64,000 bases of DNA from Acinetobacter ihumii (GTDB lineage Bacteria > Pseudomonadota > Gammaproteobacteria > Pseudomonadales > Moraxellaceae), in assembly GCF_900625095.1 (NCBI RefSeq), contig NZ_LR130760.1:2039455-2103454 (forward strand), read 5' to 3'. Of this stretch, positions 1 through 10,155 are shown piece after piece (positions within the stretch are counted from its first letter, which is position 1; every line of letters begins with the position of its first letter). A model generated the notes under the pieces. The model was given only the letters and a program-made list of their open reading frames with translations, made no database searches and was not told the DNA's origin. Position numbers and translations under genes: made by a program.

Positions 1-417
1 GGCACAAATCGACTTTGAGGTGCTAGCGATAAACACATCCCCAAAAGGCGTTTGCTCAAAGGAATAACTGAACAGCAAATGCTGACCTTGTTGTTTGTAT
101 TCTCCTGGGGTCATGCCTTCAATTTGTACAAATAAATCATGCAAACGCCCAGTTCCAGACAGTCCAGTTTCCAGCGCCGTATCCAAAATACTATAACGTC
201 GATTGAGTAAAGCTTTAGCACGTTGCAAACTCAGGTATTGCACAAATTTTTTCGGGCTAATACCCACCCACTCCTGAAACTGACGCTGCGCATAGCTCGG
301 ACTTAATCCCACAGTAGCAGCCATTTGTTCCAGACTGGGCTGATCTTCAAAATGCTGATAGGCATATTCAATCATATCTGCGATCAGACTAAACTGACTG
401 GAGGATAAATTTTTCAT
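1..417 (-). CDS. Ada-like AraC-family regulator / O6-methylguanine-DNA methyltransferase, N-terminal part
   Basis: The reading frame begins at an ATG at 417 and runs off the left edge, leaving 139 codons. Residues 1 to about 90 form an AraC-type double helix-turn-helix (motifs SLEQMAATVGLSPSYAQRQF and GMTPGEYK). The last residues in the window (TPFGDVFIASTSKSIC) look like the start of a methyltransferase domain, so the whole protein is probably of the Ada/Ogt type, which transfers alkyl groups from DNA to its own cysteine and activates repair genes. The active-site PCHR motif lies outside the window and cannot be checked. It is separated from pgsA by the pgsA terminator, so it is transcribed independently. 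It could also be a regulator that has lost its catalytic cysteine. Confidence 0.75.
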   Translation of the reverse strand, partial: MKNLSSSQFSLIADMIEYAYQHFEDQPSLEQMAATVGLSPSYAQRQFQEWVGISPKKFVQYLSLQRAKALLNRRYSILDTALETGLSGTGRLHDLFVQIEGMTPGEYKQQGQHLLFSYSFEQTPFGDVFIASTSKSICA

Positions 418-500
418 CAGCAAAACTCCTATATTCAGTTTTACTGTAAATCAGGCTGTGTATCTTGACGACCCGATTCTTGCACTAAGATAACGATCCA

Positions 501-529
501 ATTAAAAAAGCCTTTCATCAGAAAGGCTT
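501..529 (-). terminator. Rho-independent terminator after pgsA
   Basis: A 9-bp perfect stem (AAGCCTTTC/GAAAGGCTT, four-base loop) is followed on the minus strand by a T-rich run. It lies just past the pgsA stop codon. Confidence 0.8.
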
Positions 530-536
530 CAAAAGT

Positions 537-1130
537 TCAAGGCTGCTTGAGATACGGCCAAGCTGCTTTTAAATAAATAAACATCGACCACAGCGTTAAA
601 ATGACCGCGGTATATAACAAGGCATAAGCCAATAATTCCAAAGGTTGCCAATTCAGCAAAAACACACTAATCGCAATCATTTGAAAAGCTGTTTTATATT
701 TACCCACTGTGGATACGGCCACATTGGTACGCGCCCCCAATTCTGCCATCCATTCACGCAATGCGGACACGGTAATTTCACGTGAAATAATCACAATTGC
801 GGCAAAGGCCATGGCAATGGTTGGTTGCCATTGCACCAGTACAATCAATGCAGCGGCAACCATGAGTTTATCTGCCACTGGATCTAAAAAGCGTCCAAAG
901 GCTGAACTTTGATTCAGTGCTCGTGCCAGATAACCATCGAACCAGTCTGTAATCGCAGCCAAAACAAAGATTGCCGTCAAAATCATGTGACGCAAAAAAC
1001 TGCCTTCGTGTTCATTAATACCAATCGCAGGAGGCCAATAGGCAATTAATAAAAAAACTGGAATCAGTGCAATACGCGCAAGCGTTAAGATATTCGGGAT
1101 ATTCAGGATGCGCCCTGTTGTCATAGACAT
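537..1130 (-). CDS. pgsA: CDP-diacylglycerol--glycerol-3-phosphate 3-phosphatidyltransferase
   Basis: This inner-membrane enzyme makes phosphatidylglycerol phosphate from CDP-diacylglycerol and glycerol-3-phosphate, the committed step to phosphatidylglycerol and cardiolipin. The CDP-alcohol phosphatidyltransferase signature DGxxAR-x8-GxxxDxxxD is complete (DGYLAR, then GRFLDPVAD), and several hydrophobic membrane segments surround it. The frame stays open to an ATG at 1175, but the ATG at 1130 is preferred: it has a GAGGGGA ribosome site about 11 bases upstream and gives 197 residues, the usual family length. Another ATG two codons later (1124) is possible. It is the last gene of a probable uvrC-thioesterase-pgsA unit; uvrC-pgsA linkage is common in gammaproteobacteria. 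Confidence 0.92.
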   Translation of the reverse strand: MSMTTGRILNIPNILTLARIALIPVFLLIAYWPPAIGINEHEGSFLRHMILTAIFVLAAITDWFDGYLARALNQSSAFGRFLDPVADKLMVAAALIVLVQWQPTIAMAFAAIVIISREITVSALREWMAELGARTNVAVSTVGKYKTAFQMIAISVFLLNWQPLELLAYALLYTAVILTLWSMFIYLKAAWPYLKQP

Positions 1131-1228
1131 CGCCAGTTTAGTCCCCTCATTGCCGCTACAACGCGCGTGCAACATTTAAAAATCATCATGTATGGCCCAA
1201 CTTTATACGAAATACCCAGCAGTGTCGA

Positions 1229-2023
1229 CTAGGCGAAAATGGTAACCGTCTGACGGCAAATTGCAATTAACTGATCCTGATGATCCCACACATGAGCATA
1301 TTCAGTGGAATAACCATGATCTGCATATTCAGTGACCACCTTATATTTAAACCAATCCAGCCGCTGCTGCTGAATCGGACGAACAAAAGTGAGATGCCAT
1401 GTGAGTGAACTGGCTGGCGCAAGTTGCTTAAACATCGGTAACACGCCCGGCGGCCAGATGTCGGTTAAAATCAGAAAATCTGCATAGCTTAAATCCCGAT
1501 TGTGGTATTGCTCAGGATCAAATCGCGCCCAACCACCAAAGTCAGGTTTGGAACTACCCGCAATCGGATAAGCCCCTTCTGCCCAGCGTAGCTGAAAATG
1601 TCGATAACATTCAGGCATCATTTTTGCATAAGGCAAAGGATGTAATTGCTCTGCTGGTGGATAATCTGGAAGGGTGGGTTCATGATGAACCTGAATGTTG
1701 GAGTCTCGTAATGTGCCAAAGCTTGCAACCAAGATCGTTTGCACCGCATCATGTTGCCATAAACGCACTTCAAGTGTAGTCACTGATTTGCCCTGACGCA
1801 GGACTTCAGCCGTTAAGCGCGCCTTGCCAGCCTGCACTGGGCCAATAAAAGTAATACTACAGCTTAATAATTGTTTGGTTGCATCATTCAGCGTCACAAG
1901 GGCCTTGTGCATTAAAACGCCTGCCGCCAAACCACCATAAATCGTTCTGCCCTGCAACCAGCCTTCAGGTAAATCAATCCATTCTTGCCGCTCAATTTCA
2001 GCAAACAATTGCGTGAGTGACAT
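1229..2023 (-). CDS. Acyl-CoA thioesterase family protein (double hotdog)
   Basis: The protein is 264 residues long and resembles the TesB-like/4HBT_3 acyl-CoA thioesterases, which hydrolyse acyl-CoA to free fatty acid and CoA in the cytoplasm. Hotdog-type features are visible: GRTIYGGLAAGVLMHKAL near residues 25-45 in the first half, and SLTWHLTFVRPIQQQRLDWF in the second. The ATG at 2023 is chosen over an in-frame TTG at 2035 because a GGACGAG element sits just upstream of it. The gene is 119 bases downstream of uvrC and 98 bases upstream of pgsA, all on the minus strand. The true substrate cannot be told from sequence. Confidence 0.75.
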   Translation of the reverse strand: MSLTQLFAEIERQEWIDLPEGWLQGRTIYGGLAAGVLMHKALVTLNDATKQLLSCSITFIGPVQAGKARLTAEVLRQGKSVTTLEVRLWQHDAVQTILVASFGTLRDSNIQVHHEPTLPDYPPAEQLHPLPYAKMMPECYRHFQLRWAEGAYPIAGSSKPDFGGWARFDPEQYHNRDLSYADFLILTDIWPPGVLPMFKQLAPASSLTWHLTFVRPIQQQRLDWFKYKVVTEYADHGYSTEYAHVWDHQDQLIAICRQTVTIFA

Positions 2024-2142
2024 GTTCTCGTCCAATTTGTTTATCTTTCACCTATTGTGCCGCTTTTTTTGAAGCTGTGAATGATCATTGAGATGAAATT
2101 TTATGTGAATTTTGGTCATTGCCATGCGGTAAAACACAGAAA

Positions 2143-3942
2143 TTATTCATGTAAAATTTTATAAATGGTTCTTGCCATGGCCGGTCCTAATCCCGGAACC
2201 AAAGTCAGCTCTTTTTCCGAGGCTTTAAGAACACCCTGTATTCCACCAAAATGAGTCAGTAAATCACGACGACGTTTGGGTCCAAGTCCCGGAATGGCTT
2301 CCAGCACCGAACCTGCACGGCGTTTATCGCGTTTAGCACGATGTTTGGTAATCGCAAAACGATGCGCTTCATCGCGTACCTGTTGAATCAAATGCAAGGC
2401 TTTATGATCTTCAGGTAATTGAATCTTGGTACCATCGGTAAAATGCAAAGTTTCCAGACCGGGTTTACGTCCCTCTCCTTTGGATACACCGAGCATAAAT
2501 GCATCCAGTTGCAAATCTTTCATCACCTCCATGGCCATATGCAACTGCCCTTTACCGCCATCAATTAAGAGTAAATCGGGTAAGATATGCTTTTTATAAC
2601 GACGTGTTAAGGCTTGACGCATGGCTGCATAATCATCGCCTCCCGTAATATCCTGAATCGCAAACTGACGATAATCACGCTTACGCGCACCGCCTTGATC
2701 AAACACGACACAAGAGGCAATTGGGGCTTCACCCATAGTATGGCTAATATCAAAACATTCAATCCGGTCAATGGGTCGACCAACGACTTGTTCTAATTGA
2801 TGGAAACGCTCATTTAACTCCAGATGATTGCTCAATTGGCCTTTAATTGCATGTTGCACATTCATCTGTGCCAGTTCTAACCATTCGGCACGGGTTTCAC
2901 GTACTTTGTGTTTAATCTGTACTTTCTTTTCAAATTCAGTCTGTAATGCCTGCTCTAGCTCTTTAGCATCAGGCAATGCCACGTTAATAATCAGCTCAGT
3001 GGGGACTTCATCTGCCACCTGAAAATAAAAGTTCGCCATAAAGTCACTGAGCATATGTCCCAGATCATCACTGAGCATATCTGGAAAATAACTTTTTCCG
3101 CCTAACATTCGCCCATTGCGTACATGCATGATCTGCACACAGGTCACCCCTGCCTGATGCGCAATTGCCAAAATATCGGCTTCACCTTTGACTTTAAATA
3201 CGGCTTGCTGTGCTTGAACATCACGTAATAATGCCAAACGATCACGATAAAAAACGGCTTTTTCGAACTCAAGCTGTTCTGCCGCTTGCTCCATTTTGCT
3301 AATCAGTTCCTGATTGAGCTCTTTGGTATCTCCCTGTAGAAAACGAATCGAGTTATCCACATCTTCCTTGTAATCTTCTGGAGAAATTAAACCAACACAG
3401 GGTGCGGTACAGCGTTTGATTTGATATTGCAAACAAGGTCGTTTACGTTGTGAAAAGAAACTGTTTTCACACTGGCGCACATTAAACAGTTTTTGCAGCA
3501 CCAATAAAGTATCACGAGCATTGTAAGCACTGGGATAAGGTCCAAAAAATTTTCCGACTTGATGTTTACCTTTACCTCGTCCACTGGCAATACGTGGATA
3601 GGGTTTATCTGCCGAGACAAAAATATAGACATAGGACTTATCATCGCGCAGCATAATATTGTACGGCGGGCGATGCAGTTTGATCAGGTTTTGTTCCAGT
3701 AATAAAGCTTCTGTTTCTGAACGAGTGACCAGCGTTTCGATATTGTGGATTCGCGCAACCAAAGCCTGAGTTTTCGGGTGTTCAATGGTTTTGACAAAAT
3801 AGCTCGATACCCGATTTTTTAAATTTTTGGCTTTACCCACATACAAAAGCTCTCCATCTTTACCCAGCATTTTATACACACCGGGTAATTGGGTCATATG
3901 AGCAATAATTTTTTCAATATGTGGGCGCGCGGCTGAATTCAC
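2143..3942 (-). CDS. uvrC: Excinuclease ABC subunit C
   Basis: UvrC makes the dual incisions on either side of a DNA lesion after UvrA and UvrB have loaded. The 599 residues show the expected order: an N-terminal GIY-YIG nuclease for the 3' cut ([21 protein letters not shown], about residues 20-40), a UVR domain that binds UvrB (about 200-240, [20 protein letters not shown]), an RNase H-like nuclease for the 5' cut in the middle, and two C-terminal helix-hairpin-helix motifs ([13 protein letters not shown] and VPGLGPAMA). The predicted start is a GTG at 3942, with AAGGAAA upstream at slightly long spacing. Length is normal for the family. Confidence 0.97.
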   Translation of the reverse strand: MNSAARPHIEKIIAHMTQLPGVYKMLGKDGELLYVGKAKNLKNRVSSYFVKTIEHPKTQALVARIHNIETLVTRSETEALLLEQNLIKLHRPPYNIMLRDDKSYVYIFVSADKPYPRIASGRGKGKHQVGKFFGPYPSAYNARDTLLVLQKLFNVRQCENSFFSQRKRPCLQYQIKRCTAPCVGLISPEDYKEDVDNSIRFLQGDTKELNQELISKMEQAAEQLEFEKAVFYRDRLALLRDVQAQQAVFKVKGEADILAIAHQAGVTCVQIMHVRNGRMLGGKSYFPDMLSDDLGHMLSDFMANFYFQVADEVPTELIINVALPDAKELEQALQTEFEKKVQIKHKVRETRAEWLELAQMNVQHAIKGQLSNHLELNERFHQLEQVVGRPIDRIECFDISHTMGEAPIASCVVFDQGGARKRDYRQFAIQDITGGDDYAAMRQALTRRYKKHILPDLLLIDGGKGQLHMAMEVMKDLQLDAFMLGVSKGEGRKPGLETLHFTDGTKIQLPEDHKALHLIQQVRDEAHRFAITKHRAKRDKRRAGSVLEAIPGLGPKRRRDLLTHFGGIQGVLKASEKELTLVPGLGPAMARTIYKILHE

Positions 3943-4064
3943 AATGATTTGGCTTTCCTTGGGTTACCTTGTCTATGTTGCGCTACCCCAGCCGATTTTC
4001 AAGCTCAATTTTGTTGGAAGTCTCCTGAGCATCAAAATAATCAGCTGATAAAAATCATCGTATC

Positions 4065-4481
4065 TTAGTCAATATAATTTAATTTTAATGCTTCAATAAA
4101 CATCTGTTTATCCTTGGGTGAGACTAAAACCGATTTGTTTTTTCCGTCTTTCTGATAATCAATTTGAAGTCGATCCAGCGACAAGGCAGGAGCTGATAAT
4201 GGATTATTGGTTGGGCTCATCTTTTGAATCTGATCTCGTGAAATTGTCCATTTTAAAAACATACTATGAATAATCAGTTGATCTTGAGTCACGATATAAC
4301 GGGTATTCAGCAAAGGCCACCACATTATGGCAATCGTTAAGGCATAGACAATGCCGTGTTCAGGATATTCCGCTAAAGTCCCTCGTAGTTGCATACTCCA
4401 CAGCATTTGCAACAAAATACCTGTTGCAGCCACAATAAAACCGACAATCCACCAGTCTTTTTTTGAACGAAAAGTCTGCAT
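4065..4481 (-). CDS. Membrane protein with bacterial PH-like domain
   Basis: This is a 138-residue protein of unknown function. Two hydrophobic segments occupy roughly residues 10-30 and 45-60, followed by a C-terminal domain resembling the bPH_4 (PF06713-type) pleckstrin-like fold: a pattern TRYIVTQDQLIIHSMFLKW, a loop with ALSLDRLQIDY, and a closing VSPKDKQMFIEALK. Such proteins are widespread in bacteria without an assigned role. It lies between lpxO and uvrC on the same strand, 169 bases after lpxO and behind that gene's terminator, so it probably has its own promoter. No catalytic residues are evident. Confidence 0.7.
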   Translation of the reverse strand: MQTFRSKKDWWIVGFIVAATGILLQMLWSMQLRGTLAEYPEHGIVYALTIAIMWWPLLNTRYIVTQDQLIIHSMFLKWTISRDQIQKMSPTNNPLSAPALSLDRLQIDYQKDGKNKSVLVSPKDKQMFIEALKLNYID

Positions 4482-4622
4482 ATTGCACTCCCCAAAACAT
4501 AGACATCATTTAATATTTTATGTGATTTTAAAATCTGGACTCATCTTCTCATGAACACATGACAAGCGCAAAACTATGCGAGTGATCATTTTTAATCGTT
4601 CGAGATCCATTAATTTTCACTA

Positions 4623-4645
4623 TAAAAAAACGCCCTTTCGGGCGC
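4623..4645 (-). terminator. Terminator after the lpxO-like gene
   Basis: CGCCC/GGGCG stem with a tetraloop (4631-4644), followed on the minus strand by seven T residues, immediately downstream of the stop codon at 4651. Confidence 0.85.
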
Positions 4646-4650
4646 TTACA

Positions 4651-5595
4651 TCACATCAACTTTTGAAAGAACTCAATGATCTGTGACATATAAGGTCGAA
4701 TGAAAATTAGGAAGAAAATACCTAACATTAAAAACCATTTCAGAAAATAATAAAGCTTACGATTTTTGGCTTTTAACGCTTTGGCTTTTAAACGAACTTG
4801 ATAGACATAAGCAAAGGCTTTATTTAAACCACCCGTCTGGTCACCTGTTTCATTGGGTGAACTGGCGGCAGTCATGACATTTTTACCAAACCAGTGATTA
4901 AACTTTTCCATCAAACGGGTTTTCAGTGGACGTTCGACATCGGCGAAGAAAATAATACGGTTTTCATCAGTCCCATTTTCAGCATAGTGAATATACGTCT
5001 CATCAAAAACCACACTTTGACCATCACGCCATGAATAAATTTGTCCATCCACATCAATAAAGCAGCGGTCATCATTCGGCGTGATTAGCCCTAAATGATA
5101 GCGCAATGAACCTGCGTAGGGATCACGGTGACGTACCAAACGGCTATGTGGCGCAAGTTCAGTAAACATCGCTGCTTTAATACTTGGTAAAGTTTTCAGT
5201 AAAGCTGTTGTTTTTGGGCATAATTCAGCAGCAGACGGGTGCGCTGAGTCATACCATTTGAGGTAAAAACGTTTCCAGCCGGTTTTAAAAAATGAATTAA
5301 ACCCTAAGTCGTTGTAAGTGCTGGATGCCTTAATTCCGCCCTGTGCATATAAAGCTTGCGCTTCATCGCGAATCATTTCCCAGTTTTCATCCAATACTTG
5401 CAAATCTTTAAAATGCTGGGTGTCGATATACGGCTGATTTGGTACTTTTGAAAAGAGATACATTAAAAAATTGATCGGTGCCAATATCGTAGAATGATCA
5501 AAAAATTGACGATAAAACGAATGACGTACTTGACCGCGATTTTGGATATATAACGCTGAAATCACAAAAATCGCCAATATGATCCATTTAATCAT
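4651..5595 (-). CDS. lpxO: Aspartyl/asparaginyl beta-hydroxylase family, LpxO-like lipid A hydroxylase
   Basis: LpxO is an Fe(II)/2-oxoglutarate-dependent dioxygenase of the inner membrane that 2-hydroxylates an acyl chain of lipid A, a change linked to resistance to cationic peptides. The 314-residue protein has an N-terminal membrane anchor (residues 1-17), the family core with RLVRHRDPYAGSLRYHLGL (HxD iron ligands), a distal histidine in ETYIHYAENGT, and a second hydrophobic segment at the C-terminus (KWFLMLGIFFLIFI). The architecture matches the membrane-anchored LpxO branch rather than soluble peptide hydroxylases. It is transcribed alone; a TATAAT-like element at 5688-5693 on the minus strand may be its -10 box. 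The lipid substrate is inferred from the family. Confidence 0.82.
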   Translation of the reverse strand: MIKWIILAIFVISALYIQNRGQVRHSFYRQFFDHSTILAPINFLMYLFSKVPNQPYIDTQHFKDLQVLDENWEMIRDEAQALYAQGGIKASSTYNDLGFNSFFKTGWKRFYLKWYDSAHPSAAELCPKTTALLKTLPSIKAAMFTELAPHSRLVRHRDPYAGSLRYHLGLITPNDDRCFIDVDGQIYSWRDGQSVVFDETYIHYAENGTDENRIIFFADVERPLKTRLMEKFNHWFGKNVMTAASSPNETGDQTGGLNKAFAYVYQVRLKAKALKAKNRKLYYFLKWFLMLGIFFLIFIRPYMSQIIEFFQKLM

Positions 5596-6112
5596 ATAGC
5601 TACTCTTTCAAAAATAAGGACAGATTTTTTCGACACTAGCCACACAAGAATGGATGAACATCTCACTTTTCGTTGTCTAACTACTTAATTATATGGCACA
5701 GGATTTTAGCAAAAATGAAACAAAAAAGGGAAAAATCATCTTTTTATATCTAATTTTTTCGATGCACGAGCTTAAACCACAGGATTAAATTGACTTTTTT
5801 GACAGAATAGTTACAAAAATAGGACTACTTTTTTTAGGCTGAATCCATTATAAAAATACAGGTTTTAATTAAAAACTTGAATTGAAACAGGAAGTTCATT
5901 ATCTACCGTTAAGATTACGGAACGTGACTTTACTTGACACGCAATAACAGGTAACAAAAATTGATGACCCTTGCGTCACGGCTTGATACAACTTGTTATG
6001 CTGTTTTTGGATATAGTTATCGTAAGATTAGCGGAGCATAACTGTGTGCAGCAACAGCATACACGCTTCATCACATCAACGTAGAAGTCCTCCAAAATAA
6101 AGGAGATCAGGC
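5596..6112. other. Intergenic region between lpxO and fadBA (517 bases)
   Basis: The genes on either side are divergent, so both promoters must lie here. It is very AT-rich and contains no credible reading frame. A TATAAT (5688-5693, minus) could serve lpxO. On the plus strand, TTGCGT-17-TGTTAT (5971-5999) is the best fadB candidate, leaving a leader of about 105 bases. The leader holds an imperfect hairpin at about 6042-6064 (TGTGTGC/GCATACA). I see no clear fatty-acid-regulator operator. Confidence 0.5.
5971..5999 (+). promoter_or_regulatory. Candidate sigma-70 promoter of fadBA
   Basis: TTGCGT and TGTTAT are separated by 17 bases, about 115 bases before the fadB start. Each box matches consensus at about four of six positions, so this is a plausible but unproven assignment. 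Confidence 0.4.
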
Positions 6113-8266
6113 ATGATCCACGCTGGCAATGCCATTACCGTCCAAATGCTTTCGGACGGAATTGCAGAATTCCGCTTTGACTTACAAGGTGAGTCAGTCA
6201 ACAAATTTAACCGCGCAACCATTGAAGATTTTCAGGCAGCGATTGCAGCGGTTAAAGCCAATGCTGAAATCAAAGGCTTAATCGTCACTTCAGGTAAATC
6301 GACATTTATCGTCGGCGCAGATATTACCGAGTTTGGACAAAATTTTGCACAAGGTGAAAAAGCCATTGTTGAATGGTCACTGCCTGTTCATGAAATTTTT
6401 AATAGTTTTGAAGATTTAGACATTCCTAAAGTCGCAGCCATTAATGGTATGGCTTTGGGCGGTGGCTTCGAGATGTGTCTGGTTTGTGACTACCGTGTCA
6501 TGTCTGAAGCTGCGCAAGTCGGTTTACCAGAAATTAAACTCGGCATTTTCCCGGGCTTTGGTGGTACTGTTCGTCTAAGCCGTGTCATTGGTATCGATAA
6601 TGCCGTTGAATGGATGGCGATGGCGGCACCGAAAAAACCTGCTGCTGCACTCAAAGATGGTGCGGTTGACGCGGTTGTTGCAGCTGACAAACTTCAAGAA
6701 GCAGCAATTGACTTGGTGAAACAAGCACTTGCAGGTCGTTTAGACTGGAAAGCAAAACGTCAGGAAAAACTTGATCCAATTAAGTTAAATCCGCTAGAAC
6801 AAATGATGGCGTTCAATACTGCGAAAGGCGCAGTGTTGGCAAAAGCAAATCCTGCACAATATCCAGCTCCAAAATTAATGCTGGATTCATTACAAGCAGG
6901 CGCAAGCTTAGGTCGTAATGATGCACTTAAAGCAGAAGCTGAAGGTTTTGCTAAAGCTGCAATTACACCTCAGGCAGGCGCGTTAATTGGTCTATTCATC
7001 AATGACCAAATCGTGAAAAAAGCATCAAAGCAACACGAAAAAGGTGCTCACCCAGTCAATCAGGCAGCGGTGCTTGGTGCTGGGATCATGGGTGGTGGTA
7101 TCGCTTACCAAGCTGCCAGCAAAGGCACGCCAATTATCATGAAAGATATTGGGAATCCACAACTTGCTTTAGGTATGAAAGAAGCGAATGGCTTGCTCAC
7201 CAAGCAAGTTGAGCGCAAAAAAATGAAACCTGCGCAAATGGGTGAAACCCTATCTCGTATCCGTCCAACTTTAAGCTATGACGAGTTTAAAGAAGTGGAT
7301 ATCGTGATTGAAGCCGTAACTGAAAATCCAAAAGTAAAAGAAATTGTACTTGCGGATACTGAAAAGCATGTTCGTGAAAACACGATCATTGCATCGAATA
7401 CCTCTACAATTTCAATTACTCGTTTAGCGAAAGCATTACAACGTCCTGAAAACTTCGTAGGTATGCACTTCTTCAACCCGGTACACATGATGCCATTGGT
7501 TGAAGTCATTCGTGGTGAAAAGACCTCTGAAGAAGCGATTGCGACGACTGTGGTTCTTGCTCAAAAAATGGGTAAAACACCAATCGTGGTCAACGACTGC
7601 CCAGGTTTCTTGGTGAACCGTGTCTTATTCCCTTACTTTGGTGCATTTGACCTTCTTGTCAAAGACGGTGCAGATTTCCAGCAAGTGGATAATGTCATGG
7701 CGAAATTCGGCTGGCCAATGGGTCCTGCATACTTGATCGACGTTGTCGGTATCGATACAGGTGTCCATGGTGCAGAAGTCATGGCAGAAGGTTTCCCTGA
7801 CCGTATGAAGCCTGACTACAAAGGTTCGATCGAAGCGATGTATGAAGCAAAACGTTTGGGTCAAAAGAATGACGTTGGTTTCTACAAATATGTATTAGAC
7901 AAGAAAGGCAAGAAAGCGAAAACTGTTGATCCAACAGCCTACGAAATCATTGCGCCTTTTGTCACTGGTGAAAAACGTGAGTTTGATAACCAAGAAATCA
8001 TCGACCGCATGATGCTGGCTTTCTGTAACGAAACGGTTCGTTGCCTAGAAGACAACATCGTTGCGACTGCATCTGAAGCAGATATGGCGATGATCATGGG
8101 TGTAGGTTTCCCTCCATTCCGTGGTGGTCCATGCCGTTACATCGACCAAACAGGTGTTGCTGAATACGTTGCGCTTTGCGACAAATATGCATATTTAGGT
8201 AAAGCTTATGAAGCGCCACAAATGTTGCGTGACATGGCTGCCAATAACAAAAAATTCTACGGTTAA
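6113..8266 (+). CDS. fadB: Fatty acid oxidation complex alpha subunit
   Basis: FadB carries enoyl-CoA hydratase and L-3-hydroxyacyl-CoA dehydrogenase activities of beta-oxidation and pairs with FadA as an alpha2-beta2 complex. The 717 residues are the normal length. The N-terminal crotonase domain shows the oxyanion-hole region [19 protein letters not shown] (about 115-133). The dehydrogenase domain begins with the NAD-binding motif [16 protein letters not shown] (about 319) and has the catalytic histidine region [17 protein letters not shown] (about 455). A strong ribosome site (AAAGGAG) lies eight bases before the ATG. fadA follows after 12 bases, so the two are co-transcribed. Confidence 0.97.
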   Translation: MIHAGNAITVQMLSDGIAEFRFDLQGESVNKFNRATIEDFQAAIAAVKANAEIKGLIVTSGKSTFIVGADITEFGQNFAQGEKAIVEWSLPVHEIFNSFEDLDIPKVAAINGMALGGGFEMCLVCDYRVMSEAAQVGLPEIKLGIFPGFGGTVRLSRVIGIDNAVEWMAMAAPKKPAAALKDGAVDAVVAADKLQEAAIDLVKQALAGRLDWKAKRQEKLDPIKLNPLEQMMAFNTAKGAVLAKANPAQYPAPKLMLDSLQAGASLGRNDALKAEAEGFAKAAITPQAGALIGLFINDQIVKKASKQHEKGAHPVNQAAVLGAGIMGGGIAYQAASKGTPIIMKDIGNPQLALGMKEANGLLTKQVERKKMKPAQMGETLSRIRPTLSYDEFKEVDIVIEAVTENPKVKEIVLADTEKHVRENTIIASNTSTISITRLAKALQRPENFVGMHFFNPVHMMPLVEVIRGEKTSEEAIATTVVLAQKMGKTPIVVNDCPGFLVNRVLFPYFGAFDLLVKDGADFQQVDNVMAKFGWPMGPAYLIDVVGIDTGVHGAEVMAEGFPDRMKPDYKGSIEAMYEAKRLGQKNDVGFYKYVLDKKGKKAKTVDPTAYEIIAPFVTGEKREFDNQEIIDRMMLAFCNETVRCLEDNIVATASEADMAMIMGVGFPPFRGGPCRYIDQTGVAEYVALCDKYAYLGKAYEAPQMLRDMAANNKKFYG

Positions 8267-8278
8267 GGAGCGACGTGA

Positions 8279-9451
<1,173 letters not shown>

Positions 9452-9465
9452 GTAACGCTGAGATA

Positions 9466-9497
9466 GAAAAATCCCCGCATTTTGCGGGGATTTTTTA
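9466..9497. terminator. Bidirectional terminator between fadA and the convergent secreted-protein gene
   Basis: A 10-bp perfect stem AATCCCCGCA/TGCGGGGATT (9470-9492) with a T run on the plus side and an A run on the other side. It can end fadBA and also the minus-strand gene ending at 9515. Confidence 0.9.
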
Positions 9498-9514
9498 TTA
9501 CTAGGATAAAATTT

Positions 9515-10027
9515 TTAACGTGGAAACCAAGGATTTTGTGGTGGATTTAATCCCTCTCTAATTTGTTGCTGCAATTTCAAAATATCTTCAACATTGACTT
9601 TGATCGTACCATCCCGAAAAGCATTGACATTATTTCGATTAATATTCAAAGGTTCGAGCATATTAAATATGCCACTGGTTGGATCAGATGATTGTAATCC
9701 TGAGGTAATCGATAAAAGGTACTGCTGTAAAAACGGAGAAAGTTGACTTAAATCAGGTGAGGTCGTAGGTTGATAATCAATCGCAATGTAAGGCGTTTCA
9801 CTGACACTAGGATTTTGTATATCATTTTGAATTTTATCAACATGATGTCTAAGAGACTGGCGCACTGCTTTATCCTCTTGAAAAGGAACAACGCCAGTTT
9901 CCTCACGTAACTCCGATTCAGCCATCACATGAATACTGGGCAAAATAGGTACTTCTTCTGCATGAACGAAAGATAGATTCGTAAAAATCAAGATCATGAT
10001 AAATGCAGACTGTTTAGAAAATTTCAT
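9515..10027 (-). CDS. Predicted secreted protein of unknown function
   Basis: I do not recognise this 170-residue protein. It has a signal peptide (MKFSKQSAFIMILIFTNLSF, then a probable cut after VHA at about residue 23). The mature part is hydrophilic and contains no cysteine: a charged stretch (residues 35-65), a segment with SPDLSQLSPFLQQYLLSI, and a Pro-rich C-terminus ending PPQNPWFPR. The ATG at 10027 is preferred over an in-frame GTG at 10039 because a GGGG element precedes it. It is convergent with fadA and lies 129 bases downstream of the second oligosaccharyltransferase on the same strand, so it could be transcribed from the pilin locus or alone. Confidence 0.6.
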   Translation of the reverse strand: MKFSKQSAFIMILIFTNLSFVHAEEVPILPSIHVMAESELREETGVVPFQEDKAVRQSLRHHVDKIQNDIQNPSVSETPYIAIDYQPTTSPDLSQLSPFLQQYLLSITSGLQSSDPTSGIFNMLEPLNINRNNVNAFRDGTIKVNVEDILKLQQQIREGLNPPQNPWFPR

Positions 10028-10155
10028 CGCATACCCCACATCTCAAGTTCGTCACGCAGAAGTTTATTCCAGATTAGCCTTCTTTATAAAGATACCGCAA
10101 AAACTACCGTTAAACAGTAAAGCTTAGATAAATGGTAGCTAAAGCACTGTCTTAT

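Noticed and set aside
537..1175. Earlier ATG for pgsA at 1175
   Set aside because: It adds 15 residues with no ribosome site; the ATG at 1130 has GAGGGGA at good spacing and gives the normal family length.
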